Origin: Streptomyces sp. NBC_00620
GTDB lineage: Bacteria > Actinomycetota > Actinomycetes > Streptomycetales > Streptomycetaceae
Reading direction: 5' to 3'
DNA: 64,000 nucleotides
Assembly: GCF_026341825.1 (NCBI RefSeq)
Contig: NZ_JAPENY010000002.1
Coordinates: 1,240,001-1,304,000 of the forward strand
A program made the translations under genes and the position numbers. The notes below the pieces were generated by a model, which did not search any database, was not told the origin of the DNA, and was given only the letters and a program-made list of their open reading frames with translations. Positions 34,854 to 43,628 of the stretch are shown piece after piece; the first letter of the stretch is position 1, and every line of letters begins with the position of its first letter.

Positions 34854-35112
34854 TTGAGCTCTCCTGGTTCGTGGGGACAGTCACCATGAGTTCTTCCAGG
34901 ATCACAGCATGTATCCATACGATAAAAGGTGCAACTGAGTGAATTTCCGCTGATTTCACCCGAGTGGCGGACTCTTTTGGGCCGCCTGAACAGGTCTGTT
35001 CCGTCCGGCAAGTCCGTTGTGATCCTTGCCGCAGGCCGTGCCGGTCATGTGGAGCCGGAGCCAGTACGCTGGCGATTCACCCGAACGGTTGCAGTGAGAG
35101 GCGGTCCGGCCG

Positions 35113-35505
35113 ATGAGTGAAGCCCCCGACCCCGAGGTCGTGGAGCTGGCGACCAAGATCTTCGATCTGGCGCGCCGTGGCGAGACCGAGGCGCTCGTGG
35201 CGTACGTCGACGCCGGCGTTCCCGCCAACCTCACCAACGACCGTGGCGACTCGCTCGTGATGCTCGCCGCCTACCACGGCCATGCCGAGGCCGTACGCGC
35301 CCTGCTGGAGCGCGGCGCCGAGGCGGACCGCATCAACGACCGGGGTCAGACACCGCTCGCCGGTGCTGTCTTCAAGGGCGAGGAAGCCGTGATCCGGGTG
35401 CTCCTGGACGGTGGCGCCGATCCGGCCGCGGGCACCCCCTCGGCCGTCGACACGGCGCGCATGTTCGCCAAGGCCGAGCTGCTCGAGTTGTTCGGTACAC
35501 GATGA
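35113..35505 (+). CDS. Ankyrin-repeat protein
   Basis: 130 residues from ATG 35113, behind GAGAGG. Three to four ankyrin repeats fill the protein (DRGDSLVMLAAYHGHAEAVR, ALLERGAEADRINDRGQTPL, AGAVFKGEEAVIRVLLDGGA). No signal peptide, so a cytoplasmic interaction adaptor. Partner unknown. It diverges from smeA. Confidence 0.9.
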   Translation: MSEAPDPEVVELATKIFDLARRGETEALVAYVDAGVPANLTNDRGDSLVMLAAYHGHAEAVRALLERGAEADRINDRGQTPLAGAVFKGEEAVIRVLLDGGADPAAGTPSAVDTARMFAKAELLELFGTR

Positions 35506-35651
35506 CTTAGATGCTCTGACCAGGCAAAACGCAAAAAATCGGGGAGGCGGTGCGGGGGCGCCGGAAATGCGGTCGCGGCGGGAAGAACCGCTGGGTCATC
35601 ATGACGTCGTGATTCACGGACGTGATGGCTGGGCAGGTGTTGCCGCACCGC

Positions 35652-35672
35652 GCGGGCCGTGATGCGGCCCGC
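35652..35672. terminator. Stem-loop between the ankyrin and HEAT-repeat genes
   Basis: GCGGGCC and GGCCCGC around a 7-base loop, 147 bases after the ankyrin stop and just before the short ORF at 35701. It could be a terminator or part of a leader. Confidence 0.4.
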
Positions 35673-35700
35673 ATGGGCCACCTACGAGAGGCAGAGGAAG

Positions 35701-35760
35701 ATGGTCTTCAGCAAGCAAGAAACGGCGGGCGCTCCGACGTGTTGTCACGCGGCCAGGTAA
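35701..35760 (+). CDS. 19-residue ORF with Cys-Cys, possible leader peptide
   Basis: ATG 35701 to TAA 35760 encodes MVFSKQETAGAPTCCHAAR. GAGAGG lies 9 bases upstream and AGAGGAAG directly abuts the start, an unusually good ribosome-binding region for a chance ORF. It lies 45 bases before the HEAT-repeat gene. The tandem Cys codons (TGT TGT, both rare here) would suit a cysteine-responsive leader, but that is only inference. Confidence 0.4.
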   Translation: MVFSKQETAGAPTCCHAAR

Positions 35761-35805
35761 TGCAGGATCCCGGTTGCGTCGACGCTTGATGTGAGGCTGT
35801 TTCCC

Positions 35806-37224
35806 ATGTTCGATCCGGTCATAGCGCCCAGCGGTACGCTGCTCGGCCTGCTCCAGAGGGGCCGCGGCGACGGCACGCTGCACGCGCTCACCGCACCGCG
35901 CGCCGAAGCGCTCGCGGCGCTCAACCACTGTGTGCTGAGCGACCCCCGCCACGACTGGCAGGTGGAGAACCGCTCGCTCTACTACGCCCGTCTCTACCTC
36001 GACCTGAGCGGTGAGCTCGACGAGATCGAGCGGCACCTCTTCGACGTGGAGGACGTCCTCGACGACTGCGAGTCACGCACCGGGCTCGGCCTGGCGGTGC
36101 TCGGACACCTCGCGTCGTACGGCAGGCAGGACGCGCTCGAACTGCTGCGCAAGTACGCCGCCTCCGGCGCCAACTGGGCCTGGGCGCTCGACGAGCTGGC
36201 CCTGCGCGACGACGACGCGGGTCTGCGGGCCCTGGCCGCGCCCGTACTGGCCCGTTTCCCGGCCGACGCGGAGGGTGAGGCCGCACTCGCCGCCACCGTG
36301 CGCGACGCCTTCGAACCACGGCCCTGGCGGCTGTGGGCCGACGATCCGCGCGAATCCATCGGCACGCGCGTGCGTGCGGCCCAGGAGCAGGGCTCCTTCG
36401 ACCGCTGGCAGCGCCAGATGCGACCGGCCGGGCCCCGCCCGGGATGGAGCGTGCAGGCCGTCTTCGAGTGGGCCCAACAGGGCATCGAACGCGGAGCCGC
36501 ACTCCATGTCCCCGCCGCCCGCTGCCTCAGTGCCGTCGCGGGCCCCGAGGACCGGCCCGAGATCGTCGAGGCCGCCCGCGGCGGCGACGACGGAGCCCGC
36601 TGCACCGCCTTGCGCTATCTCGCCGACAGCAACGATCCGGACGCCCTCGACCTGATCGAGGGCGCGGCGGCCACCGGTTCGCCGGCCGCGGCCGAGGCCG
36701 CCGTGGAGGCCTTCGAACGGATGCGCAGTGTCGCCGCCGTCGACCGGGCGCGGAACTGGGCCCACCGGCCCGACGCCCTGGGGGCCGCCGCGGGCCGGAT
36801 GCTCGCCTGCCGGGGCGGTACGCAGGACAGCGAACTGGTCCTGGGCGCGCTGCGCGAGGCCGTACGCGGTGAGGGCCCCGACGCGCCGACGCTGTGGACC
36901 CTCGTCGACGGGGCCGGGCGGCTCGGCATCATCTGTGCCGCACCCGTCCTGCGGCATGTGTACCGCGAGACCGCCTCGTCCCATCTGCGCGGGCGCGCCG
37001 CCCGCGCACTCGCCGCCACCGATCCGTCCTTCCCCGCCGGCTTCGCCGTCGAGTGCCTGTGGGACTGCGAGGAATCCACCCGCGAGGTGGCCGCACGGCA
37101 CGCCGAGACCGGTGATGCACGTGTTGTCGATCAGTTGCGCCGGCTGGCGGCAGATCCAGCCGAAGAGGCCGAGGTACAGACAGCGGTACGGAGCAGAATC
37201 GGGCCGGACATGCCCGCCGTATGA
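35806..37224 (+). CDS. HEAT-repeat protein
   Basis: 472 residues from ATG 35806; GAGG 10 bases upstream decides against the in-frame GTG at 35791. It is largely helical with HEAT/PBS-lyase-like repeats in the C-terminal half (ARCTALRYLADSNDPDALDL, AAEAAVEAFERMRSVAAVDR, LRGRAARALAATDPSFPAGF). No catalytic motif is seen. It is probably a scaffold or adaptor. It is separated by 139 bases from the glycosyltransferase operon. Confidence 0.8.
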   Translation: MFDPVIAPSGTLLGLLQRGRGDGTLHALTAPRAEALAALNHCVLSDPRHDWQVENRSLYYARLYLDLSGELDEIERHLFDVEDVLDDCESRTGLGLAVLGHLASYGRQDALELLRKYAASGANWAWALDELALRDDDAGLRALAAPVLARFPADAEGEAALAATVRDAFEPRPWRLWADDPRESIGTRVRAAQEQGSFDRWQRQMRPAGPRPGWSVQAVFEWAQQGIERGAALHVPAARCLSAVAGPEDRPEIVEAARGGDDGARCTALRYLADSNDPDALDLIEGAAATGSPAAAEAAVEAFERMRSVAAVDRARNWAHRPDALGAAAGRMLACRGGTQDSELVLGALREAVRGEGPDAPTLWTLVDGAGRLGIICAAPVLRHVYRETASSHLRGRAARALAATDPSFPAGFAVECLWDCEESTREVAARHAETGDARVVDQLRRLAADPAEEAEVQTAVRSRIGPDMPAV

Positions 37225-37363
37225 ACGTTCGGTGACCCGGGAGTCAGGAAGTCATGGACGCGGGCTGACCTGGACGGGTGCGGAGCGCAACGCTCATGGG
37301 ACGTTCCCCGTACGGAAAGATCCACGTTGACGCGGGCACGTCCAGCGGGGCGACAACACGAGT

Positions 37364-38488
37364 ATGCGTGTCGTCATCGTGACCGAATCCTTTCCCCCCG
37401 ATGTGAACGGCGTGGCCCACTGCGCGCTTCAGACCGCCCGGCACCTCGTCGATCGCGGTCACGTTCCCCTCGTCGTCGCCCCGGCCACCGCCGCCGGGAG
37501 CGGGCCCGACGCCACCGCGCCGTGCCCTGTCGTCCGTATCCCCTCCATTCCGCTCCCGGGCTACCCCCAGGTCCGCGTCGCTCTCCCCAGCCGACGCGTC
37601 GCCGCGGCGATCACCGAACACCGCGCCGACATCGTCCACCTGGCCAGCCCCTTCATCCTCGGCGTCCGCGGTATGGCCGCGGCCGCCCGGCTCGGCATCC
37701 CCGCCGTCGCCGTCTACCAGACCGACCTGGCCGGATACGCCCGTACGTACGTGGGCGCCGGCGAAGCCACGGCGTGGCGGCGCATTCGCTCCGTGCACGC
37801 CGCCGCCGACCGGACACTCGCCCCGTCCAGCGTGGCCCTGCACGACCTGGAGGCACACGGTGTGCCGCGGGTGAAGCTGTGGGCGCGTGGCGTGGACACC
37901 GTCCGCTTCCGTCCCGACCGCCGGGACGAGGCGATGCGCCGCGAGCTGGCGCCCAACGGCGAGCTGATCGTCGGCTATGTCGGCCGGCTCGCCCCCGAGA
38001 AGCAGGTCGAACTGCTCGCCGGGGTCTGCGGCCTGGACGGCGTACGCGTCGTGATCGTCGGGGACGGGCCGAGCCAGACCAGCCTCACCGAACAGTTGCC
38101 CGGCGCCGTCTTCCTCGGCCGTCGCACGGGTGACGAACTCGCCCGGATCTTCGCCTCGCTGGACGTCTTCGCGCACACCGGCCCCTTCGAGACCTTCTGC
38201 CAGACCGTGCAGGAGGCCATGGCCAGCGGGGTGCCCGTCGTCGCGCCGGCCGCGGGCGGACCGCTCGACCTGGTGGCCCACGGGCGTACCGGGCTGCTGG
38301 TGCCGCCGCGCGACGCTGCCGCCGTACGGGACGCGGTGTGGTCCCTGGCCGGCGATCCGGCGCTGCGGGCCGCCTACGGCGCCGCCGCGCGGGACATGGT
38401 CGAGGGCCGCACCTGGGCCGCCGTCGGCGATCAGCTCATCGGGCACTACAGCGATGTGCTCTCCGCACGGACGGTGGTGGCGGCATGA
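37364..38488 (+). CDS. GT4 glycosyltransferase (MgtA/PimB-like)
   Basis: 374 residues from ATG 37364. GT-B fold, GT4 family: MRVVIVTESFPPDVNGVA at the acceptor domain, YVGRLAPEKQVELLAG at the linker, and the donor motif TFCQTVQEAMASGVPVVAP with the conserved Glu residues. Closest by pattern to GDP-mannose-dependent mannosyltransferases such as MgtA or PimB', so it may add mannose to a lipid acceptor. It is the first gene of a three-gene operon (ATGA overlap with the next). Confidence 0.9.
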   Translation: MRVVIVTESFPPDVNGVAHCALQTARHLVDRGHVPLVVAPATAAGSGPDATAPCPVVRIPSIPLPGYPQVRVALPSRRVAAAITEHRADIVHLASPFILGVRGMAAAARLGIPAVAVYQTDLAGYARTYVGAGEATAWRRIRSVHAAADRTLAPSSVALHDLEAHGVPRVKLWARGVDTVRFRPDRRDEAMRRELAPNGELIVGYVGRLAPEKQVELLAGVCGLDGVRVVIVGDGPSQTSLTEQLPGAVFLGRRTGDELARIFASLDVFAHTGPFETFCQTVQEAMASGVPVVAPAAGGPLDLVAHGRTGLLVPPRDAAAVRDAVWSLAGDPALRAAYGAAARDMVEGRTWAAVGDQLIGHYSDVLSARTVVAA

Positions 38489-39639
38489 GCCTGCGCATCG
38501 TACGGCTGGCGAACTTCGTCGCCCCCGCATCCGGCGGCCTGCGCACCGCGCTGCGGGAGCTGGGCACCGGCTACCGGGCCGCGGGGCACGAGCCGGTGCT
38601 CATCGTCCCCGGTGAGCGCGCCACGGACCGGGAGACCGAACAGGGGCGCGTCATCACTCTGCCTGGGCCGGTGCTGCCCGGCACCGGCGGCTACCGCGTG
38701 CTCACCGACAAGCGGCGGGTCGCCCGGCTCCTGGAGTCGCTCGCACCCGACCGCCTCGAGGTCTCCGACCGGACCACCCTGCGCTGGACCGGCGTCTGGG
38801 CACGGCGGGCCCGGGTGCCCGCCGTGATGGTCTCCCACGAGACCGCCGACGGCGTGCTGCGGACCTGGGGGCTCCCCGAGGGCATGGCCCGGCGCACTGC
38901 CGACGCCCTCAACGTGCGTACGGCGCACACCTATTCACGTGTCGTGTGCACCACGGAGTTCGCCGAGCGCGAGTTCGTGCGCATCGGCGCCCGCAACGTC
39001 GTACGCGCCCCGCTGGGCGTCGACCTGGTGGGACGGGACCCCTCGCTGCGGGATCCTGCGGTGCGTGCCCGCTACGCGCGCGCGGACGAGGCCCTGCTCG
39101 TGATGTGCTCCAGGCTGTCCGTCGAGAAGCGGCCCGGTACGGCGCTGGACGGGCTTGAGGCGCTGCTGCGGCGCGGACAGCGTGCGGTCCTCGTCGTCGC
39201 CGGGGACGGACCGCTGCGGGCCCGGCTCGAACAGCGCGCCCGGGAGCGGAGGTTGCCCGTCACCTTCCTCGGACACCTTGCGGACCGCGCCGCGCTCGGC
39301 GCGCTCCAGGCCTCCGCCGACGTCTGCCTGGCCCCCGGGCCCGCCGAGACCTTCGGGCTCGCCGCCCTGGAGGCGATGGCCTGCGGTACGCCCGTGGTGG
39401 CCAGCTCGCTGTCCGCCCTGCCGGAGGTCATCGGCTCCGCCGGGGCCACCGCCGCGGACAGCGGGGACTCCTTCGCGGACGCGGTACGGCTGCTCCTTGG
39501 GCGTCCCGAGGGTGCGCGCAGGGAGGCCGCACGCGCGCGTGCCGAGTGTTTCGGATGGGGCACCGCCGTCGAGGGCTTCCTCGCCGCGCACGACGCGGTG
39601 GTCGAGGTGCGGCCGCGCCTGCAGGAGGGCGTGGGATGA
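38485..39639 (+). CDS. GT4 glycosyltransferase, second of the operon
   Basis: 384 residues from ATG 38485, ATGA overlap with the upstream gene. GT-B fold with SLRIVRLANFVAPASGGLRT at the N-terminus, MCSRLSVEKRPGTALDGL, and the donor site PAETFGLAALEAMACGTPVV. It probably acts in sequence with its neighbour on the same glycolipid or glycoconjugate. Sugar and acceptor are not determined. Confidence 0.9.
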   Translation: MSLRIVRLANFVAPASGGLRTALRELGTGYRAAGHEPVLIVPGERATDRETEQGRVITLPGPVLPGTGGYRVLTDKRRVARLLESLAPDRLEVSDRTTLRWTGVWARRARVPAVMVSHETADGVLRTWGLPEGMARRTADALNVRTAHTYSRVVCTTEFAEREFVRIGARNVVRAPLGVDLVGRDPSLRDPAVRARYARADEALLVMCSRLSVEKRPGTALDGLEALLRRGQRAVLVVAGDGPLRARLEQRARERRLPVTFLGHLADRAALGALQASADVCLAPGPAETFGLAALEAMACGTPVVASSLSALPEVIGSAGATAADSGDSFADAVRLLLGRPEGARREAARARAECFGWGTAVEGFLAAHDAVVEVRPRLQEGVG

Positions 39640-40493
39640 GACCGCTGCGTTTCGTGGCCCTCGGGGACTCGCTGACGGAAGGGGTGGGCGATCCCGTCGG
39701 CGAGGAACGGCGGGGGTGGGCCGCACTGCTCGCACAGGGGCTCGCCCCGGCGGACGCACCCGTGGAGTTCATCAACCTGGCGGTGAGCGGCGCCCAGACG
39801 CGTGACGTGCTGGAACGCCAGACGCCGGAGGCGATGGCACTCGGCCCTGACGTGGTCTCCGTCGTCATAGGCGTCAACGACACCCTGCGGTACACCTTCG
39901 ACATCCACTCCGTGGCCGCCCGACTCGACAAGGTGTACGCGGCGTTCCGGGCTCAGGGAGCGGTGGTGATGACGGCCTGTCTGCCGGATCCCGGCTACAT
40001 GCTCGGGCTGCCGGGTGCCCTGGCGCGGCCGCTGGCCCGGCGGCAGCGGGCCGTCAACGCGGTGGTCCACGCGCTGTCCGAGCGGTACGGGGCGCTGCAT
40101 CTGCACGCCGCGGAGGAGGACTGGCTGAAGGACCGCGCGATGTGGAGCGCGGACAAACTGCATCCGGGGGAGCAGGGGCACCGGGCGCTCGCGCTCCGGT
40201 TCCACGCGCTGCTTGCCGAGCAGGGCATCGCCACCGGTGTCCAGCCCTCGGCCGAACCAGAGTTCCCCGCGCCCACGCGGTCGGCGAGCCTCTGGTGGCT
40301 GGCGACCGCCGGGACCGGCTGGGTCGCCAGGCGGTGCACCGATCTGCTGCCGCAGCTGCTCACCCTCGCCGCCGCCGAGGTACGCCACAAGGCGCGCGGT
40401 ACCAGCGCACGCCTAGACCTGAGCGCCTCGCACGCCGTGTCGGCCGCGCTGGCCGCCCTGTCGGTGAGCGAACAGCAGCCGGACCCGGTATGA
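39636..40493 (+). CDS. SGNH/GDSL hydrolase
   Basis: 285 residues from ATG 39636, ATGA overlap. SGNH blocks in order: ALGDSLTEGVGD (Ser), INLAVSGAQT (Gly), VIGVNDT (Asn) and the C-terminal DKLHPGEQGH (Asp, His). No signal peptide. A hydrophobic helical extension (about 205-240) follows. Coupled to two glycosyltransferases, it may de-acylate or acylate their glycolipid product (inference). Confidence 0.9.
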   Translation: MRPLRFVALGDSLTEGVGDPVGEERRGWAALLAQGLAPADAPVEFINLAVSGAQTRDVLERQTPEAMALGPDVVSVVIGVNDTLRYTFDIHSVAARLDKVYAAFRAQGAVVMTACLPDPGYMLGLPGALARPLARRQRAVNAVVHALSERYGALHLHAAEEDWLKDRAMWSADKLHPGEQGHRALALRFHALLAEQGIATGVQPSAEPEFPAPTRSASLWWLATAGTGWVARRCTDLLPQLLTLAAAEVRHKARGTSARLDLSASHAVSAALAALSVSEQQPDPV

Positions 40494-40516
40494 CGGCCCG
40501 GCTTCGTCTCGGGCCG
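40494..40516. terminator. Stem-loop between convergent SGNH and pxpC genes
   Basis: CGGCCCG and CGGGCCG with a 9-base loop start directly after the SGNH stop codon and end 2 bases before the pxpC stop. Confidence 0.6.
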
Positions 40517-40518
40517 CT

Positions 40519-41388
40519 TCATCGTCGTCGTACGGCCACGAAGCGGACCGGCGTGCCGGGGACGGCCTGAGCGGCCGCCGGGAGATCGGCCGGGCGGACC
40601 ACAGCGATCACCGGGTACCCGCCGGTGGTCGGGTGGTCGGCCAGGAAGACGACCGGTCTGCCGTCGGGCGGTACCTGGACGGCACCCAGGACCATGCCCT
40701 CACTGGGGAGTTCGCCGGAAACGGCCCTCTCCAGTGAGGGCCCTTCCGTCCGCAGGCCGATGCGGTTGCTCGCCGCCGACACCCGGTAGGGGCGGGTGGT
40801 GAGGGTGCGCAGCGCCGAGGCCGTGAACCAGTCGTCGCGCGGGCCCGGCGTCACCCGCAGGACCAGTTCGGACGGCGGCGCGGGCTGTGGAACCACGTCC
40901 ACGCGCGCGTGGAGGGTGTCGGGGCGTCCCAGGGGCAGCACCATGCCGTCCGTGAGGGGCGGGGGGCCGAGGCCCGAGAGGAGGTCCGTGGAGCGGCTGC
41001 CGAGGACGGGATCCACGGCGACTCCGCCGGAGACGGCCACATAGGTGCGGAGTCCCGCGCGCGCGGGGCCCACGTCGAGGAGCGCGCCGGCCGGCACGCG
41101 TACGGGCGCTCCCCAGGGCGCGGGACGCCCGTCCACGGTGACCGGGCAGGGCGCACCCGCCACCGCCACGGTGACGGATGAACGCGGGCGCAGGGCACAC
41201 CCGTTCACTGTCGTCTCCAGGACGGCCGCTTCCGGGGAGTTCCCGACGAGGCGGTTGGCCAGCGCCGCCGCAGGTCCGTCGAGCGCGCCGGAGCGCGGTA
41301 CCCCGAGGTGGGCGTGGCCGGGGCGGCCCTGATCCTGGACGGTGGTCAGGGCCCCGGCACGTACGACGGAAAGAGCCCGGTCGGTCAT
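40519..41388 (-). CDS. pxpC: 5-oxoprolinase subunit C (KipA/biotin-dependent carboxyltransferase-like)
   Basis: 289 residues from ATG 41388, ATGA overlap with pxpB. KipA-type domain: TTVQDQGRPGHAHLGVPRSG at the N-terminus, LANRLVGN, VSAASNRIGLRTEG and the closing FLADHPTTGGYPVIAVV. With PxpA and PxpB it forms the ATP-dependent prokaryotic 5-oxoprolinase that converts pyroglutamate to glutamate. It is the last gene of its operon. Confidence 0.93.
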   Translation of the reverse strand: MTDRALSVVRAGALTTVQDQGRPGHAHLGVPRSGALDGPAAALANRLVGNSPEAAVLETTVNGCALRPRSSVTVAVAGAPCPVTVDGRPAPWGAPVRVPAGALLDVGPARAGLRTYVAVSGGVAVDPVLGSRSTDLLSGLGPPPLTDGMVLPLGRPDTLHARVDVVPQPAPPSELVLRVTPGPRDDWFTASALRTLTTRPYRVSAASNRIGLRTEGPSLERAVSGELPSEGMVLGAVQVPPDGRPVVFLADHPTTGGYPVIAVVRPADLPAAAQAVPGTPVRFVAVRRR

Positions 41389-42002
41389 GAGTGCCTCGTC
41401 GGTACGAAACGGACCCGGGTACCCGGAGCCAACAGTGCGGCCGGCACGCGCGCGTGGTCCCACAGCACCGCGTCCGTCGTCCCGATCAACTGCCAGCCGC
41501 CCGGCGAGGAGCGCGGGTACACGCCGGTGTACGGGCCCGCGAGCGCCACGGAACCGGCCGGAACCGTCGTACGCGGAGTCGCCCGGCGGGGAACGTCGTA
41601 CCCGGAGGGCAGACCTGTCAGGTAACTGAAGCCGGGCGCGAACCCGCAGAAGGCGACGCGGAATTCGGCCGCCGCGTGGATCTCCGGCACGTCCTGCTCG
41701 GGCACCCCCCACAGGGCCGCGACGTCCGCCAGGTCGGGACCGTCGTACCGTACGGGGATCTCGATCGCCCGCTCCGCGCGCGTGGGCAGTGCGGGGATGT
41801 CCCAGGAGGCGAGACGGGCCGCCAGGCGCGCGGGGTCGTCCACTCCGTCCAGGAGGACCGTACGGGCCGCGGGGACGATCTCCGCGACCGAGAAGGAGCC
41901 GTCCGCGCGGCGGCGCAGCAGTTCGGCGTGCAGGGCCTGGGCCTCCTCGCCCGAGGAGACCTCGATGAGCAGGGCTCGCTCACCGACCGGCAGTGCCCTC
42001 AT
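41385..42002 (-). CDS. pxpB: 5-oxoprolinase subunit B (KipI-like)
   Basis: 205 residues from ATG 42002, overlapping both neighbours by ATGA. KipI/allophanate-hydrolase subunit 1 type: AAEFRVAFCGFAPGFSYLTG, then VPAGSVALAGPYTGVYP and SSPGGWQLIG. It works with PxpC as the ATP-using half of 5-oxoprolinase. The KipI name from B. subtilis (kinase inhibitor) should not be read as the function here. Confidence 0.93.
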   Translation of the reverse strand: MRALPVGERALLIEVSSGEEAQALHAELLRRRADGSFSVAEIVPAARTVLLDGVDDPARLAARLASWDIPALPTRAERAIEIPVRYDGPDLADVAALWGVPEQDVPEIHAAAEFRVAFCGFAPGFSYLTGLPSGYDVPRRATPRTTVPAGSVALAGPYTGVYPRSSPGGWQLIGTTDAVLWDHARVPAALLAPGTRVRFVPTRHS

Positions 42003-42757
42003 GCGAACGCCTCCACGCGGACACCCGAGGACTCGAGCCCGGCGCGGACCCGGCGTGCCATGTCCACCGCGCCCGGAGTGTCCCCGTGCAGACACAGGGA
42101 GCGGGCGCGGACCGGGATGCGCTCCCCGGAGTGCGAGGTCACGACGCCGAAGCGGGCCAGACCCAGCGAGCGTTCGAGGACTGCGTCGGCGTCCGTGATC
42201 ACCGCGCCGTCCTGGGAACGTGGCACCAGGGTGCCCTCCTCGGTGTAGGCGCGGTCCGCGAACGCCTCGGTGACGGTGGGCAGTCCCGCCCGCTCGGCCA
42301 GCTTCAGGAAGCGGGAGGACGGGAGACCGAGGACGGGCAGGGAGGCGTCCGCGAGCAGTACACCGTCGACGACCGCCCCCGCCTGCTCCTCGTCGTGCAC
42401 GACGCGGTTGTAGAGCGCGCCGTGCGGCTTCACGTACGACACGCGCGAGCCGGCCGCACGTGCGAAGACCTCCAAGGCGCCGATCTGGTAGGCCACTTCG
42501 GCCGTCAGCTCGGCGGACGGCACATCCATCGCGCGCCGCCCGAAACCCGCCAGGTCGCGGTAGGAGACCTGGGCGCCGATCCGTACACCGCGCTCGGCCG
42601 CCAGCTGGCACACCCGCCGCATGGTGGCCGCGTCCCCGGCGTGGAAACCGCAGGCCACATTGGCGCTGGTGACGACGGACAGCAACTGTTCGTCGTCGGT
42701 CAGGCGCCAGCGGCCGAAGCCCTCGCCCAGGTCGGCGTTGAGATCGATCGGTGTCAT
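41999..42757 (-). CDS. pxpA: 5-oxoprolinase subunit A (LamB/YcsF family)
   Basis: 252 residues from ATG 42757, chosen for AGGAGAG upstream; a GTG 45 bases earlier is in frame. LamB/YcsF signature: IDLNADLGEGFGRW and TSANVACGFHAGDAATMRR, then YVKPHGALYN, and SLCLHGDTPGAV at the C-terminus. It supplies the hydrolase half of 5-oxoprolinase. Translation is chained to pxpB by ATGA. Confidence 0.95.
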   Translation of the reverse strand: MTPIDLNADLGEGFGRWRLTDDEQLLSVVTSANVACGFHAGDAATMRRVCQLAAERGVRIGAQVSYRDLAGFGRRAMDVPSAELTAEVAYQIGALEVFARAAGSRVSYVKPHGALYNRVVHDEEQAGAVVDGVLLADASLPVLGLPSSRFLKLAERAGLPTVTEAFADRAYTEEGTLVPRSQDGAVITDADAVLERSLGLARFGVVTSHSGERIPVRARSLCLHGDTPGAVDMARRVRAGLESSGVRVEAFA

Positions 42758-42776
42758 GAGCTGCTGTCTCTCCTGT

Positions 42777-43628
42777 TCAGGCCACGCGGTACTGCTCGTC
42801 ACGGGTGTCCGTGACGAGCATCTGGCCGGGTGCGTGGGTGATGGCGAAGGGCGGGCGCGAGGCCATCACGGCCGCCTGGGGTGTCACTCCGCAGGCCCAG
42901 AACACCGGGATGTCACCGGGCTCGGCGTCCACCCGGTCGCCGAAGTCGGGGCGCGCGAGATCCCCGATGCCAAGACCCGACGGCTCACCGCAGTGCACCG
43001 GGCTCCCGTGCACGGCGGGCAGCAGACTGCTCTCCCGGATCGCCGCGGCCAGGTGCTCGGGCGGGACCGGGCGCATCGACACCACCATGGGGCCGTGCAG
43101 CCGCCCGGCCGGACGGCACTGGCGGCCCGTCACGTACATCGAGACGTTGCGGCCCTGCTCCAGGTGGCGCATCGGGACGCCCGCCTCGCTCAGCGCCCAC
43201 TCGAAGGTGAAGCTGCAGCCGATGAGGAACGAGACCAGGTCGCCGCGCCAGTGGTCGATCACGTCCGTGGGTTCGGCCACCAACTCCCCGTGCTCCCACA
43301 CCCGGTAGCGCGGCAGATCGGTGCGCAGGTCCGCGCCCTCGGCGAGCGGAGTGGTCCAGGAACCGGCGTCGGTGACGTCGAGGACCGGGCAGGGTTTCGG
43401 GTTGCGCTGACAGAACAGCAGCATGTCGTACGCCCAGTCTGCGGGCACCGAGATCAGGTTCGCCTGGGTGTGGCCCGCGGCGACTCCGGCGGTGGATCCC
43501 GACACGCCCGAACGGAACGTGGCGCGCGCCTTCTTGGGGGTCCACGCGTGCGCGTGGCCGTCGCGGAGGCTCAACGGGCGGTCCTGGGGGGAGTGGATCA
43601 CGGGGATCACAGAGGTCGTGGCAGTCAC
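42777..43628 (-). CDS. DUF1445 / YcsI family putative hydro-lyase
   Basis: 283 residues from GTG 43628, GTGA overlap with the MFS gene. Family features: ARATFRSGVSGSTAGVAAGH, QANLISVPADWAYDMLLFCQ and FLIGCSFTFEWALSEAGV. D-glutamate cyclase belongs to this family and yields 5-oxo-D-proline, which fits the adjacent 5-oxoprolinase genes well. The exact substrate here is inferred from family and context. Confidence 0.88.
   Translation of the reverse strand: MTATTSVIPVIHSPQDRPLSLRDGHAHAWTPKKARATFRSGVSGSTAGVAAGHTQANLISVPADWAYDMLLFCQRNPKPCPVLDVTDAGSWTTPLAEGADLRTDLPRYRVWEHGELVAEPTDVIDHWRGDLVSFLIGCSFTFEWALSEAGVPMRHLEQGRNVSMYVTGRQCRPAGRLHGPMVVSMRPVPPEHLAAAIRESSLLPAVHGSPVHCGEPSGLGIGDLARPDFGDRVDAEPGDIPVFWACGVTPQAAVMASRPPFAITHAPGQMLVTDTRDEQYRVA

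Noticed and set aside
34620..34960. WhiG-type promoter for smeA-sffA.
   Set aside because: I could not find the TAAA-N16-GCCGATAA pattern at a fitting distance; the promoter is left unassigned.
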